From NCBI GenBank assembly GCA_019279435.1, contig JAAALK010000082.1, positions 78,092,989-78,156,988 on the forward strand: a stretch of 64,000 nucleotides of DNA, written 5' to 3'. The notes below the pieces were generated by a model. It had not been told where the DNA came from. It searched no databases and was given only the letters and a program-made list of their open reading frames with translations. This document shows positions 43,035 through 54,196 of this stretch, one piece after another (position 1 is the stretch's first letter; each line of letters begins with the position of its first letter). A program made the position numbers and the translations under genes. The DNA is from Zizania palustris (lineage: Eukaryota; Streptophyta; Magnoliopsida; Poales; Poaceae).

Positions 43035-45331
43035 ATGGATAGAGGCAGTAAAATTCCTCTGTTCGATGGGACAGATTTCGCATACTGGAAGGTGCGCATG
43101 GAGGCTTACTTGTTAAGCCAAGGAAATGCAATTTGGGAGATTGTGGACTCACAATACTCCATCCCTGAGACTCGCACCTCTCAGACTGAGAAGGATCAGT
43201 ATAATGCCAATTCCAAGGCAAGAAATATATTGTTCATCGGTTTGAGTAGAAGTGAGTTCGATAGGGTGCAGCACCATAGGACTGCTAGGGAGATTTAGAC
43301 AACACTCACTGTTTTTCATGAAGGCTCTACACAGATTAAGGCCAGGCGCCAAAGCACCTACAATCAACAGTATCAGCTGTTTGTGCAGGCACCTGGTGAA
43401 TCTATAGATGCCATGTTTTCTCGCTTTGATGCAATAGTGAGTAACTTGCGATCCAACGGGACGCTTGCTTACAGTGATCATGATAGGGCTATCAAGCTTC
43501 TCTATGCTCTTGACCGTAGCATATGGGAAGTAAAGATATCCAGCATTGAGGAGTCCACAGGTTATGACACATTGACCTGTGATGAGCTCTTTAGCAAGCT
43601 GAAGTCCACAGAGATTGCCAAGGCATCTCTTGCTGTGCACAGAAGCTCTTTGCCACAGCCATTGGCATTGGTTTCTAGCACTAGCCATGGCACCACTGCA
43701 GAACCAAGCACATCTGGCACTTGTGTTCTTGCAGATGGTTTTGCTTTGTCCTCCCTGGTCTCCGTCACAAAGGAGCAGGTGGATACTCTAGCTGAGGATG
43801 AGCTTGCTCTCATTGCCCGGAGGTTCACCCGCTTTCATCATGAGAGACGGGATCAGAGGAGAAGTGGTTTTAGTGGCTGCTATGAATGTGGCGACACCTC
43901 TCACATTAAGGCAAATTGCCCCAAGGTCAAGAAGAGAGATGAGAGTGAGCGCCCCAAATACCACAAAAAGGAGAGGAAGCCTTTTGTGAAGGGCAAGCAC
44001 GGCAAGATGGCTAAGAAAGTAGCCAAGGCCGCTTCCAGAGCCTTTGTTGCTGCTCTCAGCGACATCGACATGTCCTCAACTGAGGAGTCGAGCTCTGAGG
44101 AGGAGGAGTCCCCAAGGAAGGAGGACAAGAAGGACAAGAAGGGACGTGACTTCACCGGCCTTTGCTTCATGGCCGACAGCGATCACAGCGGCGATGAGCT
44201 TGACTCATCTGAGGTAAACCTATCATCTGACCAGCTTCTAATTAAATTAGATGAGCTAAATGAAGTAGTGCTTGGTCAGGATAGACTACTTGTGCAAGCC
44301 GCTAGAGAAAGAAAAGACCTTAGACTTAGGCTAGAAACTATTTCTACTGAATATGCCATGCTTAAGTCTAAGTTTGATGATGCTGAATGTGAGTCCTGTT
44401 CTGTTGTCATGAGTGAGCTTGCTCAGTTGCGTTCTGTTCATGCTCAAACTCTTTCTGAGCTTGAGACTGCACAGAAGCAGCTTTTGGAGGTGGATTCTAG
44501 ACCTCATGATATTATTGATTGCATGAACTGCTCTTTATTACGCGATAGCATTAATTTACGTGATAAGCATGTTCATGATTTAGAGGCTAAATTGGAAAGG
44601 GCCGGTAGTTCTAAGGATGTGCAGCCTGTGTGTGACACATGCATTACCCTTAAGGACCAGCTAGGCACTGTTAGAGAGCGAGCTGAAAACCTCATGTCAG
44701 AAAATGAATACCTTCTTTCCGTGGTAAACAAATGCACTGAGGGAAAAGGTAGGATGGATTTGCTCTTGGCCAAGACCAAGTTGTGTGCTAACAGAGCAGG
44801 GGTAGCTCTAGGTTTGGGTTTTGAGAGGATACCTTCAGACAGTAAGACCAAAACGGTTTTTACCTCTCCCACCACCCTAGAGAAAGAGAGAGCTCTGTTG
44901 GACACCCCATCAGCCAAAAAGCCTACCCATCCACCAAAGAAAACCACTCCTCCTGCCAAGAAAAATCCTCCCAAGAAAACCACTCAGAGAAAACCCAAGG
45001 AGTCTGTGAGAGTTGCTCCTGTGACCCATGAGAGTGCCCCTAGGAGAGTGTTTCATTGTTCCTATTGTCAGCGGGCGGGTCATTTGGTTGGGTTCTGTTT
45101 TCGTCGCATCAAGGATGAGCGACGCGCACAGGCGATGAGTTACCAGGACATGCATTACCCATCTTTAGGCATGCATGAGTCTGAGTTTTACTATCGTCCT
45201 GCTTTTGAGGCTCCTCGTGCTTCTCGGAGAGGTTTTGCTCCTCGAGGTCTTCACCATGTTCCATATGGTGGTAGACCTCGGGCTAGCAGATTTGTACCTC
45301 GTCAGAGTAGGAGACCTCGACATGTTGTTCT
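43035..45331 (+). pseudogene. gag: Cop2 gag (Sirevirus type)
   Basis: ATG at 43035, 50 bp after the primer-binding site. It has the copia gag start (FDGTDFAYWKVRMEAYL), the gag core with LYALDRSIWEVK, and a CCHC zinc knuckle CYECGDTSHIKANC near 43881-43922. An acidic Ser/Glu stretch follows, then a long coiled-coil-like region. A Pro/Lys-rich segment and a second CCHC (CSYCQRAGHLVGFC, near 45058-45099) come last. The frame is open over 760 codons except one TAG at 43296-43298, where a Trp codon is expected. It runs into the gap, where the aligned Cop1 gag continues for about 60 more codons. The long C-terminal extension with a second knuckle is typical of Sirevirus gags. Confidence 0.88.
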
Positions 45332-45431
45332 NNNNNNNNNNNNNNNNNNNNNNNNNNNNNNNNNNNNNNNNNNNNNNNNNNNNNNNNNNNNNNNNNNNNN
45401 NNNNNNNNNNNNNNNNNNNNNNNNNNNNNNN
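45332..45431. other. Assembly gap (100 N)
   Basis: Exactly 100 undetermined bases, the usual placeholder for a gap of unknown size. Missing here should be the rest of Cop2, the right part of the Tat4 3' LTR, the third part of the Gyp1 5' LTR and the Gyp1 interior. Confidence 0.97.
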
Positions 45432-45500
45432 ATATGGAAAGTATCGTCTTTAGCCTGTTGTGCTTTTAGTTCACTTAGTTCAATAAAAGGCAGGGGCATG
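45432..45500 (+). other. Short segment before the Gyp1 3' LTR with polypurine tract
   Basis: 69 bp ending AAAAGGCAGGGGCATG (45485-45500) directly before the LTR start TGTTGATAGC. The purine-rich run would serve as the Gyp1 polypurine tract, making this the end of the Gyp1 interior. It could instead be Cop2 sequence. Confidence 0.5.
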
Positions 45501-46724
45501 TGTTGATAGCAAAAAAGGGCATCAATGATTAAGATTGTCAAAATATCAATTTCGGTAAATTGGGCTGAAATTACATATGTCCCGGGTCAGACCGAAACCC
45601 TACAGGGCCGAAAGCCCATTGGGCTATGGGCGCTGGAAACTTCCAGCTAGCCCACGGCCTTCGGCCAGGAGGCCTTAGGAGGCCCACCCCGCCAAAGCTT
45701 CGGCCCAAGGAGTAGGCTTCGGCAGGCTTGGCCGAAGGCCCACTTCGGGCAGAGATAGAGTTGGACCCGATTCTGGCTAAGTGTTAATCTCTATTCAGCT
45801 GAATTATAGTAGATTAGATTAGAGGTCTAGCCCCTATAAATATAGAGGCGCTGTTGAGAGCCCCCCAACAAAATCAACCACAAAGCCTAGCTTTGAATCA
45901 CATTTACTTTATCTTTACTTTTCTGTACTCTTCGTGGGTTTGCCTGGAAGCCCTTCGACGACCACTTCGTAATAGTGGTAATCCTTGTTACTTCGCCTAT
46001 GAAGTATCCGCTAATCTACGTAACAGATTGCTACCTTCGCCCCTAGTGCAATACTTAGCAAAATTCGGTCCTCAGGACGATTTGGTACTTTGAATCTACT
46101 CTGTTGCAGGTTTTATGTTCGGAGCTACTTCGTCGGAGGTGTCTGGATCTAAGAGATCAGTTTCAGAGGTTGCTAGCACACCCTTCGGCGAGGCTGTTGC
46201 TTCGATTGCACGCTCTGTCAGCAGACTTCATCACGGCAGGCTTTGACATGCTCATACTCCGCTCCGAACAAAGTCACATTCGCGCGTTGCGCCTGAGTCA
46301 TTATTCTGTATCTTACTGTATCAGAGACTTCGCACCGAACCCCGCTATTCAGAGGTGATTGTCATGTCCAGATCCGTTCGGAGTTCATCTTCGGCCAGAT
46401 CAGTACGAACGCCGAAGGTACCCTTCGGCGGGACACATCGCACCAGACGCCGAAGGTATACTTCGGTGACCCCCTTCGTAGCATATTTCGAATCAGTCAG
46501 GCTTCGCTCGGTTTGCTGATTTGTTCTGTTTAATATATTTCTTTCGGCTAATTGGATTATTTTGTGTGATCTGATTGCCTATCGAATCCACCCCCCTTAC
46601 CACAGCTAAGGGTAGTCGGAATGCGACATCGGTGTTGTGTTACTCTTAGGCTTGTCCCTAAGTATCCGCACACTTTTGGATCGTTGAGCTGACCCAAGTG
46701 TGGGGGCACATTTTCGTGTCAACA
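45501..46724 (+). repeat. Gyp1 3' LTR
   Basis: 1224 bp, TGTTGATAGC to GTCAACA, uninterrupted. TATA box TATAAATA at 45835-45842. Matches both segments of the left LTR and, less closely, the Gyp2 LTR. Confidence 0.88.
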
Positions 46725-49084
46725 AATCCATAATACTTTTTGCAGAAATTGAGAATTAATTGTTTTCAGGCTGAATTCGATTTTGTGCAGCATTTTCTGA
46801 TGATTTTTGTGCAGAACTAATTGTTGAAGTCTATATAACTTTTGTCATGGATGTTTTGAATGATCCATTTTTTAAAGTTGCAACTGGTTTCTGTGATTTT
46901 TTCTTAATTTTTTTGCTGATCAAACAAGGCATCACAGTTCTGAATTTTAACTCTACCTGAAATGGTTTAGTGTTTGTGTAGCCCTCTAAATGTTTGTTGA
47001 AATGTTGCTTATACTTTTCATCAGCATCTTGGCTGATTTTTAGAGTGTTTCTTGAGTAATATCATGGTTGAAGGGAGTCATAGGTAATCCATAATCCTTT
47101 TTGCAGAAATTGAGAATTAATCCTTTCTACCATTTCTTTTTTTGTTCCTACAGAGAAGTTCTGAATTCTCTTCTGTTTTTCATGAGTAGTTCATAGTTTC
47201 TAGTGAGTGTATATCTCAAGTTTTTGCATTGTGCTTTTACTGTCTAAAGTTAAAACAGATCTAAAACATTTGATACTCAATTGAGACAGGTCTCATTTTG
47301 CTGGTTGGTGTTATCTATAGAGGTTCTGTTTTCAGGTTCTGAAAATTCTGTTCAGATTATTTGAGATCTGATACAAACTGAGTTGAATACTGATTTAATT
47401 GTGTCATGAGTACAGTCATGTTGTTTGTAGTTGTTTAAGGATGTGTATGGTGCTTCTTCTGAGAAATTAGTTGCATGTGATTGAGAAACTTTTCTGAACA
47501 ACAAATTGAAAGAACTAAAACATTGTTCAAAGTTTTGTACTCTGATTAGCCTGAATCAAATTTTACTAGTTGTTTTGAGAAATCTTTTGCTCAACACTAT
47601 TTCTGATCTGAAAACTTTAAGAATATCTCAATGTATCTGTGGTTTAAGCTGCTACTAATATCCTTTTCTGATTTGGGAGATTTCAGTAGGGTTGAGTAGT
47701 CAACTGGAATTTGTTTACAGTTTTTAATCTAATTGATCCAGTTCTGTTTTTAACTACTGAATGGATTAATCAGGTTCTGCTCTAATAATTATAGAGTTCA
47801 CAGTTTTGCTTCAGTAATTCAATTTTAGGGTCAGGGTATAGTTTCAAATTTGCTATTGTTTTTGTATCATGCAAATCTGAATTGAATTTGTTTGAAACTA
47901 TTCATGTTCAGGAAATTTTCAGAACACTTGTGATTTCAACAGAAATTGGATCTAGTTTTTGTAATCTGATATTACAAATTCAGTTTAACTAGATTTTCAA
48001 TTTAAACACTCTTTAAATCTGCTGCAGCTGAGTTTTGGATTCAAATATACTGATCTCTGAATGTAGTATCATTTTGTAGATATTCAGGTTGAAAACTGTA
48101 GCTTTTCAGAAAATTGAATTTGTAATCAGTTCTATTTGCAGTTTTGAATTTAAATTGATTCTGTCCAATTTGGTTGAAATCTCCAGTTTGATTTTGTTCT
48201 GGATTATAGTCTGTGTTTGGCTTGATCAAAGTAGTAATTATGATTTCAAATTGTGTGTGAGTTTCATCAAGTTCAGAAATTAAGTTCAGAAATTGTGTTG
48301 GGATTATAGTCTGTTTATGTTGTAACTTCAAGTCTGATAGAATCTGTTGACTGTTTGAATTGTGTTGTTTTAGATTTAAAACTTGTGCTGAAATTGAATT
48401 TTGCATTCTGAATCAGCTCTGAATTGTGTCTGTTTGCAGAGTTCATCTACTGTTCATTTTCAGATTTGCAATAGTGCTTGTCAAACAAACTTGAAATGAC
48501 TATTCCATTGAAAGTTAATTTGATTACTTGATTCTTGGAGTAATTTGTGACATTCTGATCATGTCTATCAGTTGTGTGAAGTGCTATTTGCTGATTATAA
48601 TTATAGTGATTTGAACTAAATCAAATTGTTGAAGTTGACTAATCAGCTATTTTCTTCTAAGTGAAAAGTGCTTCAAAACTATACTGTTGAGCAATACTAT
48701 TCACTATCATGCAGTTTTCAAAAGTGTATTCTATCTGAATTTTTGAATCAAATTCTGAACATGTTGTTTTGAGTTTGTTTTTCTGATTCTATGAAATATG
48801 TCGGAGTTTCAAAGATCGACACCTTCCTGTCGACTATTCATTTGCCGAAATAGCAGCTGTATTTCGGAGTTTCAAATACCGACAAGACAGATTGACTGTC
48901 CTAACTCCGAATTGTTCTGAACTGTGATTTTGAATCAAGTTTTGCACTGTTATTGTACTACTCTGTTCAAAATTGATTTGATCAATATTTGAGGTGCGTT
49001 GGGTGTTCTGGTTAGGCAATCACCTTCGCAAGAATTTGTTGAGGCGCCTATTCACCCCCCTCTAGTCGCCATTCTGATCCCACA
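46725..49084 (+). mobile_element. Cop1 3' LTR, second part
   Basis: Continues the Cop1 LTR after Gyp1 and ends TATTCACCCCCCTCTAGTCGCC...CCCACA, like the end of the Cop2 LTR. With 10963-12185 the LTR is about 3.58 kb, much longer than that of Cop2. The part 46763-47090 repeats 11862-12185 (a roughly 360-bp tandem repeat counting the linker). About 47090-49000 is AT-rich and non-coding; it holds a short direct repeat (TCGGAGTTTCAAA, about 48804 and 48866). I see no gene in it. Confidence 0.75.
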
Positions 49085-49705
49085 AGCTGAGAAGAAATTA
49101 GACCATTTGCAGAACACAAAGCAAGTTTCAATGCCAATGATGATATATTGAAGAATATCTAGAGATATTTCATTCAGTATCTCAAAACATCAAACAGTAG
49201 ATCAGCATGATGATCTAACACTCAGTCTGAAAAAGTAAACTCAGAAATAACTCAAGAATCTCACAGCATTTAGTGAGTACATGAAAAACTCTACAAAGCT
49301 TCCTATGAAACTGAATCAACACATACAAACTTCTGTATTCAGTCAAAAAAAATTGCCCAACAAGTATTCACTGTTCACAGTAATAAGACAAAGGATCAAA
49401 AACTATTCAGAGACAAGAAATTCAAAACATCAAAATACAGTGAATAGTTCATGTAGAAAATCAATTTCTCAACAACTTTGGATGTATCAAGTTTAGCAAT
49501 ATAATCATGATCATCTAATTAGTGCAACTCCAGGAAGAAAATAAAGAACAGGAAAGGAACCTAGGAAGAAGTTTCTTAGTAGAATACCTTAGGCACTGGT
49601 TTCCATCCGAAAAGGCTACAAGAGGTTTGTATGAAGAAATTAGGTGTAGTTCCAGTTCAGAATCACCCAGACCTTGGAGATCTTCAAGCAATATAATTAG
49701 CTCAT
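49085..49705. other. Unassigned sequence between Cop1 and Gyp2
   Basis: 621 bp, AT-rich. It should be the target DNA of Cop1 and Gyp2. A frame at about 49522-49707 on the plus strand and one on the minus strand (49727-49515) are short and match nothing I know. It may be host DNA or an older, unrecognised repeat. Confidence 0.5.
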
Positions 49706-51186
49706 AGTTGATAGCAAAAAATGGCATTAATGGCTAGATTATCAAAATATCAATTTTTGGTGATTTGGGACAAAAATACAGATGTCCAGGGTCTGTCCGA
49801 AGCCCTACATGGCCGAAGTCCATTGATCTATGGGCTTCGAAAGCCTCTAGCCAGCCCATGGGCTTCGGCCAGGAAACCTTCGGAGGCCCACACTACCGAA
49901 GCTTCGGAAGCCTTCGGAGGCCCACGCTGCCGAAGCTTCCGAAGCCCACGCTGCCGAAGCTTCCGAAGCCCATGCTGCCGAAGCTTAGGCCCGAGGAGCA
50001 AGCCTCGATGGGCCTGGCCTAAGCCCACACTTTCGAAGCTTCGGCCCGCCCGAGGAGCAAGCCTCAATGGTCCTGGCCGAAGCCCATGCTACCGAAGCTT
50101 CGGCCCGAGGAGCAGGCCTCGACGGGCCTGGCCGAAGCCCACCTTGGTAGGGATAGAGCTGTTTGCATCGCTAGCTCAATCTCTATCTCTATCTAGCCGG
50201 ATTAGTAGAAGATTAGATTAGGGGTTAACCCCCTATAAATAGAGAGGTCTGGCCAGCGTGGAGACCCCTCCCAACTCAAACCAAACCAAAGCCATGCTTT
50301 GATCGTACCTTTACTTTTACCTTTACTTTTCTGTACCTCTTCGTGGGTTTGCCTGGAAGCCCTCCGTCGGCCACTACGGAACAATGGTAAGCCTTGGTAC
50401 TTTGCCCGTGAAGTCCCCATTAATCTACGTAACAGATTGCTATCGCCTTGTTACCTCGCCTGTGAAGTATCCGCTAATCTGCATAATAGATTGCTACCTT
50501 CGCCACCCGTGCAACACCTCGCAAAATTCGGTCCTAAGGCTGAATTGGTACTTCGCATCATCTCTGTTGCAGGTTCGCACGTTCAGAGCCCCTAAGCCGG
50601 AGGTGTTCGGAGCTGAGAGATCGGTTTCGGAGGTCCCCAGGATATCGTTCGACAAATCGCAAGCGTCGACAACAGGCTTCGCCAGCATACTTCGTCGTGA
50701 CAGGCTTCACCACGACTTCACTCCGCACCAGACGAAGTTGCACCCGCGTGTGGCCTTCGCATCACTACTCTGTAATTCGCTGCATCGGAGATCGCACGCC
50801 GAACCCCGCTGTTCGGAGGTGATCACCGTGTTCAGATCCGTTCGGAGTCTACCTTCGGCCGGATCAGTCCGAACGGCAAAGCACCCTTCGGAGGAGCACT
50901 TCGCACCAGACGCCGAAGGTACCCTTCGGCGCACCCTTCGCATCAGACTTCGAACCAGGAGGACTCCTACTGGTTTGTTCATTTTAACCTGTTTAAACTA
51001 TTTCTTTCGGCTAATTGGATTATTTTGTGTAATCTGGTTGCCTGGCAACTCCACCCCCTTATAACTATTAAGGGAAGTCGGAACACGGCGTCGGTGCCAT
51101 GTCACGCTTAGGCATGTCCCTAAGTATCCGTGCACTTTTGGATCGCCGGACTGACCCAAGTGCGGGGGCACGTTTCCGTGTCAACA
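49706..51186 (+). repeat. Gyp2 5' LTR
   Basis: About 1.48 kb, AGTTGATAGC (first base changed from T) to GTCAACA. TATA box TATAAATA at 50234-50241. It is longer than the Gyp1 LTR, partly because of CCGAAGCTTCGG-containing repeats of about 24 bp at 49880-50110. Confidence 0.85.
49880..50110 (+). repeat. GCCGAAGCTTCCGAAG repeats in the Gyp2 LTR
   Basis: Several units of about 24 bp, each with the palindrome CCGAAGCTTCGG or CGAAGCTTCCG, followed by longer diverged units with GCCCGAGGAGCA(A/G)GCCTC. Confidence 0.75.
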
Positions 51187-51190
51187 CACT

Positions 51191-51208
51191 TTTTGGCAAC
51201 TCCGTTGG
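51191..51208 (+). promoter_or_regulatory. Gyp2 primer-binding site
   Basis: TTTTGGCAACTCCGTTGGAG, four bases after the LTR. It resembles the TTTGGCGACTCCGCTGGGGA site of plant gypsy elements with two or three changes. Confidence 0.65.
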
Positions 51209-51225
51209 AGAAGAGCTACGCCAAC

Positions 51226-52422
51226 ATGATGAGTACGTCTACATCGGCCACTGGTACATCTACTTCGACTACTACGTGTGCACCGCCGATGGACACAATA
51301 GGAGGCGCGGATATCGACAACCGCAACATATTATCACCTACACTTGAAGATATCCTCGTAGAAGACCGAGCAGAGATCGAGGCAAAGCTTAAGGCGCTTC
51401 AAGACATGATGCTTGGGGGCTACATCAAGACACGCACGGGCTTCGTCAAGCGCGACATCATCACCCCCGACCTCGCTCAGGTCCAGGTAACACAGGTATC
51501 ACCATGTTTATCTTCTTTAGAAATTGAGCAAAAAATAGCCGCATCAGTAGATCAGGCCGTTAGCGCTTCGCTAGCCAACCGTTTAGATTCGGTAGTCAGC
51601 TCCCAAGTAGAGGCAACTCTTAGAAGGTTCGGCTTCACTGAGGCCGCACCCCCGGTTCCTATAGCTAGTGCACCTCCGACAAACATGTCTTCGGCCTCAC
51701 CACTTATGGCCGAGACCAATCGTTATACCTATGGTCAAACTAGTACTGCATACCACACAACACCTGCGCCAATACCCGCGCTACCCGCACCACACGCGTA
51801 GGCGCCCAGACACGAGCACGTTGTACAAATAGTGCGTAGGGAAGAAGCACATGGTCGATATCCCACCGCGTGTCGCGCCCCCACATGAGAGGCGCATGCA
51901 AACAAACTACCAAGATGATATAGATGAGTGGGTCCGCGCACTATTTAGGGAGTGTGCCAGCTTTGTGCCCAAGGGACGGGTTAGGGTTTATCGCAAACCT
52001 TACCCCGATCATCTTGATACAGTACCCTACCCCCACGACTATAGGATCCCTGAGTTCACTAAATTCGATGGCAAGGGTAGCAGGACCACACTAGAGCATG
52101 TTAGTCAATTTTTGGCGCAGTGTGGAGAGGTTAGCGGGATAGATGCCCTAAACGTTAGACTATTTTCTCTCTCACTATCCGGCACAACTTTCACTTGGTT
52201 TTTAGCGCTCCCGCCGAACTCCATCCACACGTGGGACGATTTAGAGTGGAAATTCCATGATTATTTCTATACGGGTGAAACGGAACTTAGGCTTTCGCAT
52301 TTGACATTGGTTAAGCAAAAATCTAGTGAGAGCGCCTCTGAGTATATCAAGCGTTTCAGGGATTCTAGAAACCGATGTTTTAGTCTTAATATTTCAGAGA
52401 GGGACTTGGCGGAATTAGCTTT
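51226..52422 (+). pseudogene. gag: Gyp2 gag, N-terminal part
   Basis: ATG at 51226. Ser/Thr-rich start, then ILVEDRAEIEAKLKAL. A stop at about 51799 and a 1-nt frame change come before the gag core (PEFTKFDGKG, LAQCG, FSLSLSGTTFTWFLALPP, FRDSRNRCFSLNISERDLAELAF). It is cut at GCTTT by Tat5 and resumes at 58906 with GLRSKLKERL. The core is typical of plant gypsy gag. Confidence 0.82.
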
Positions 52423-52527
52423 TGTTGGGGGAAAATATCTCATCTTCGGGGTTATTGCCAAAGCAGCATGAAGACAGCCAACCAGTTCGAAGATTGTCCG
52501 AAGGCCATCTTCGAAGGTGCTTGGAAC
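52423..52527 (+). repeat. Tat5 5' LTR remnant
   Basis: First 105 bp, identical in most positions to the start of its 3' LTR at 58411, ending GCTTGGAAC where integrase sequence begins. Confidence 0.9.
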
Positions 52528-53149
52528 ACAGTTCGACGCAGAACCCTTCAGGAAGTTTTGCGAAGACTTAGGCATTCAACTATGTTTTGCTGCAGTGAGA
52601 CATCCTCAGTCAAATGGAGCAGTTGAGCGAGCCAATGGAAATATCTTATCAGGGCTAAATCGAAGAATAGTAGGATTATCAAAGGGACTGTGGACCGAAG
52701 AGCTTCCGAAGATTCTGTGGTCCATTCGGACTACGCAAACAAGGTCCACAGGTTTTACTCCGTTCAGACTACTATTCGGAGATGAAGCTATGACTCCAAC
52801 GGAGCTCAAAGGAGGATCTTTTCGCAGCACCGAACCAGACATCGAAGAGGAAAGACAAGCTTCGTTAGATCTGTCAGAAGAGACAAGACTTCGAGCTGTA
52901 GCTAATTTATCAAAGTATCATCAGCAGACGAAGACTTGGTATGACCCGAAGCTTAAGCTCAGCGAGTTAAGGCCGGGTCATCTTGTTCTACGAAGCATCA
53001 TAGCACCAGGGAAGCTAGGCAATAAATGGGAAGGTCCATATCTAATCGTCCGCTCGGGGCGCCCTGGTTCATTTAAATTAGCTAATTTAGAAGGTGAAGA
53101 GTTAGCACACACTTGGCATGCGGAGCACCTAAAGCGATACTTCGCATAA
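52522..53149 (+). pseudogene. pol: Tat5 integrase, C-terminal half
   Basis: Starts inside the DNGTQFD motif (GTQFDAEPF), so both catalytic aspartates are lost; the glutamate motif HPQSNGAVERANG remains. Then RSTGFTPFRLLFGDEAMTP, the GPY-type module GNKWEGPY and the end HLKRYFA. The frame from 52522 on is fully open and gives an undamaged reference for the integrase C-terminus that Tat3 lacks. Confidence 0.86.
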
Positions 53150-54196
53150 GGGCTCCTTGTAATTCGCTTGTAATCACCTCTAAATTAATAAAGCGTACAT
53201 CCTGTAGCGTGCCTTCCCCTTGACACTCCTAGTCTCCCGAGCGGACGCGCTGGGACAGAAGTCGTTCGAGAGGGAAGTGTATTAAGCAGGGCTGTATTTC
53301 CGGACTTCGTACCCATAAAGTCGAAGCCTCCGGTGTGGGGGCTGACATAATCCGGAGCCCAGGCCACGGTTTGTAGGCATCCGTAAAAGAGCCCAAAACC
53401 ACATTCTACGGAGTCCAAGCTTCGGCTGGTAGACTTCCGTAAAAAGAGCCGAAGGTGGCCAAAATCTACGGAGTCCAAGCTTCGGCTGGTAGACTTCCAT
53501 AAAAAGAGCCGAAGGTGGCCAAAATCTGCGGAGTCCAAGCTGCAGCTTGTCAGACTTCCGTAAAAAGAGCCGAAGGTGGCCAAATTCTGCGAAGTCCAAG
53601 CTCCGGCTGGTAGACTTCTGCAAAAAAGAGCCCAAGTGGCCAAATTCTGCGAAGTCCAAGCTCCGGCTGGTAGACTTCTGCAAAAAAGAGCCCAAGTGGC
53701 CAAATTCTGCGAAGTCTAAGCTCCGGCTGGTAGACTTCTGCAAAAAATAGCCGAAGGTGGCTACAATTTCTGCGAAATCCAAGCTCCGGCTGGTAGATTT
53801 CTGCAAAAAACAGCCGAAGATGGCTAAAGCAAAACAGCATTTAAGCCATGAGCTTCGAATGTCTGTTCTTATAAGTCCAAAGTGACAAATTTTTTAAGAC
53901 ACTAAAGTGTCATCGAAGTTATCTTAATTGATTTCCTTCGCAAAGCAAACAAAGGTACCAAGTTACCATTCTTCCGACTATAAAGGTCGAAGACATTTCA
54001 TAAGATTTCAAAAGATCTTTAAAAATGACAGAGGGGCTCCGAACCCCCAAGAAAAATTGTACTCCGAAGTTTTTTCTTTGCGCATAACCATCTTTGAATA
54101 CAGTTCGAAGTTGCTTATACCCAAAGAGGGGCTAGTAATATGGAGACAATTTTAAATCGGCATTCATTATTGAAACAAATGTGTTTACAGATTACA
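53150..54196 (+). repeat. Tat5 spacer with 60-bp tandem repeats
   Basis: At about 53343-53830 are about eight units of 60 bp, e.g. CGGAGTCCAAGCTTCGGCTG, the best-preserved array of this type in the window. Because 60 is a multiple of three, minus-strand frames across it read a 20-residue repeat; I regard those as chance. The rest up to antisense exon 5 is non-coding. Confidence 0.85.

Larger units (their letters stand above)
40950..45331 (+). mobile_element. Cop2: Sirevirus-like copia element, 3' part missing
   Basis: 5' LTR, Met-tRNA type primer-binding site and a long gag, then the assembly gap. Pol and 3' LTR are not seen. It is inserted in the Tat4 3' LTR; the rest of that LTR should follow its right end. 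Start, end and gag relate it to Cop1. Confidence 0.85.
12186..46724 (+). mobile_element. Gyp1: gypsy element split by nested insertions
   Basis: The left LTR starts TGTTGATAGC at 12186 and the right LTR ends GTCAACA at 46724. The flanks are AATCA (12181-12185) and AATCC (46725-46729), and Cop1 LTR sequence continues smoothly across the two ends, so this is one insertion. The 5' LTR is broken by Tat2 and Tat4; its remaining part and the internal region are missing, either in the gap or deleted. Only the LTRs are recognisable. Gyp2 is a relative with coding sequence. Confidence 0.7.

Noticed and set aside
46725..49084. A host gene intron or untranslated region in the AT-rich stretch
   Set aside because: Its end matches the Cop2 LTR end and its start continues the Cop1 LTR, so it is LTR sequence; no exon is seen.
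51130..51225. Upstream extension of the Gyp2 gag frame into the LTR
   Set aside because: The frame is open there, but the sequence belongs to the LTR end and primer-binding site. The ATG at 51226 is the sensible start.
53343..53830. CRISPR array
   Set aside because: Repeats are directly tandem with no unique spacers, and this is plant DNA.
53185..53840. Minus-strand frames with a 20-residue repeat in Tat5
   Set aside because: They are the translation of the 60-bp tandem array; unit length is a multiple of three, so frames stay open by chance. Tat2 and Tat4 arrays have no matching long frame.
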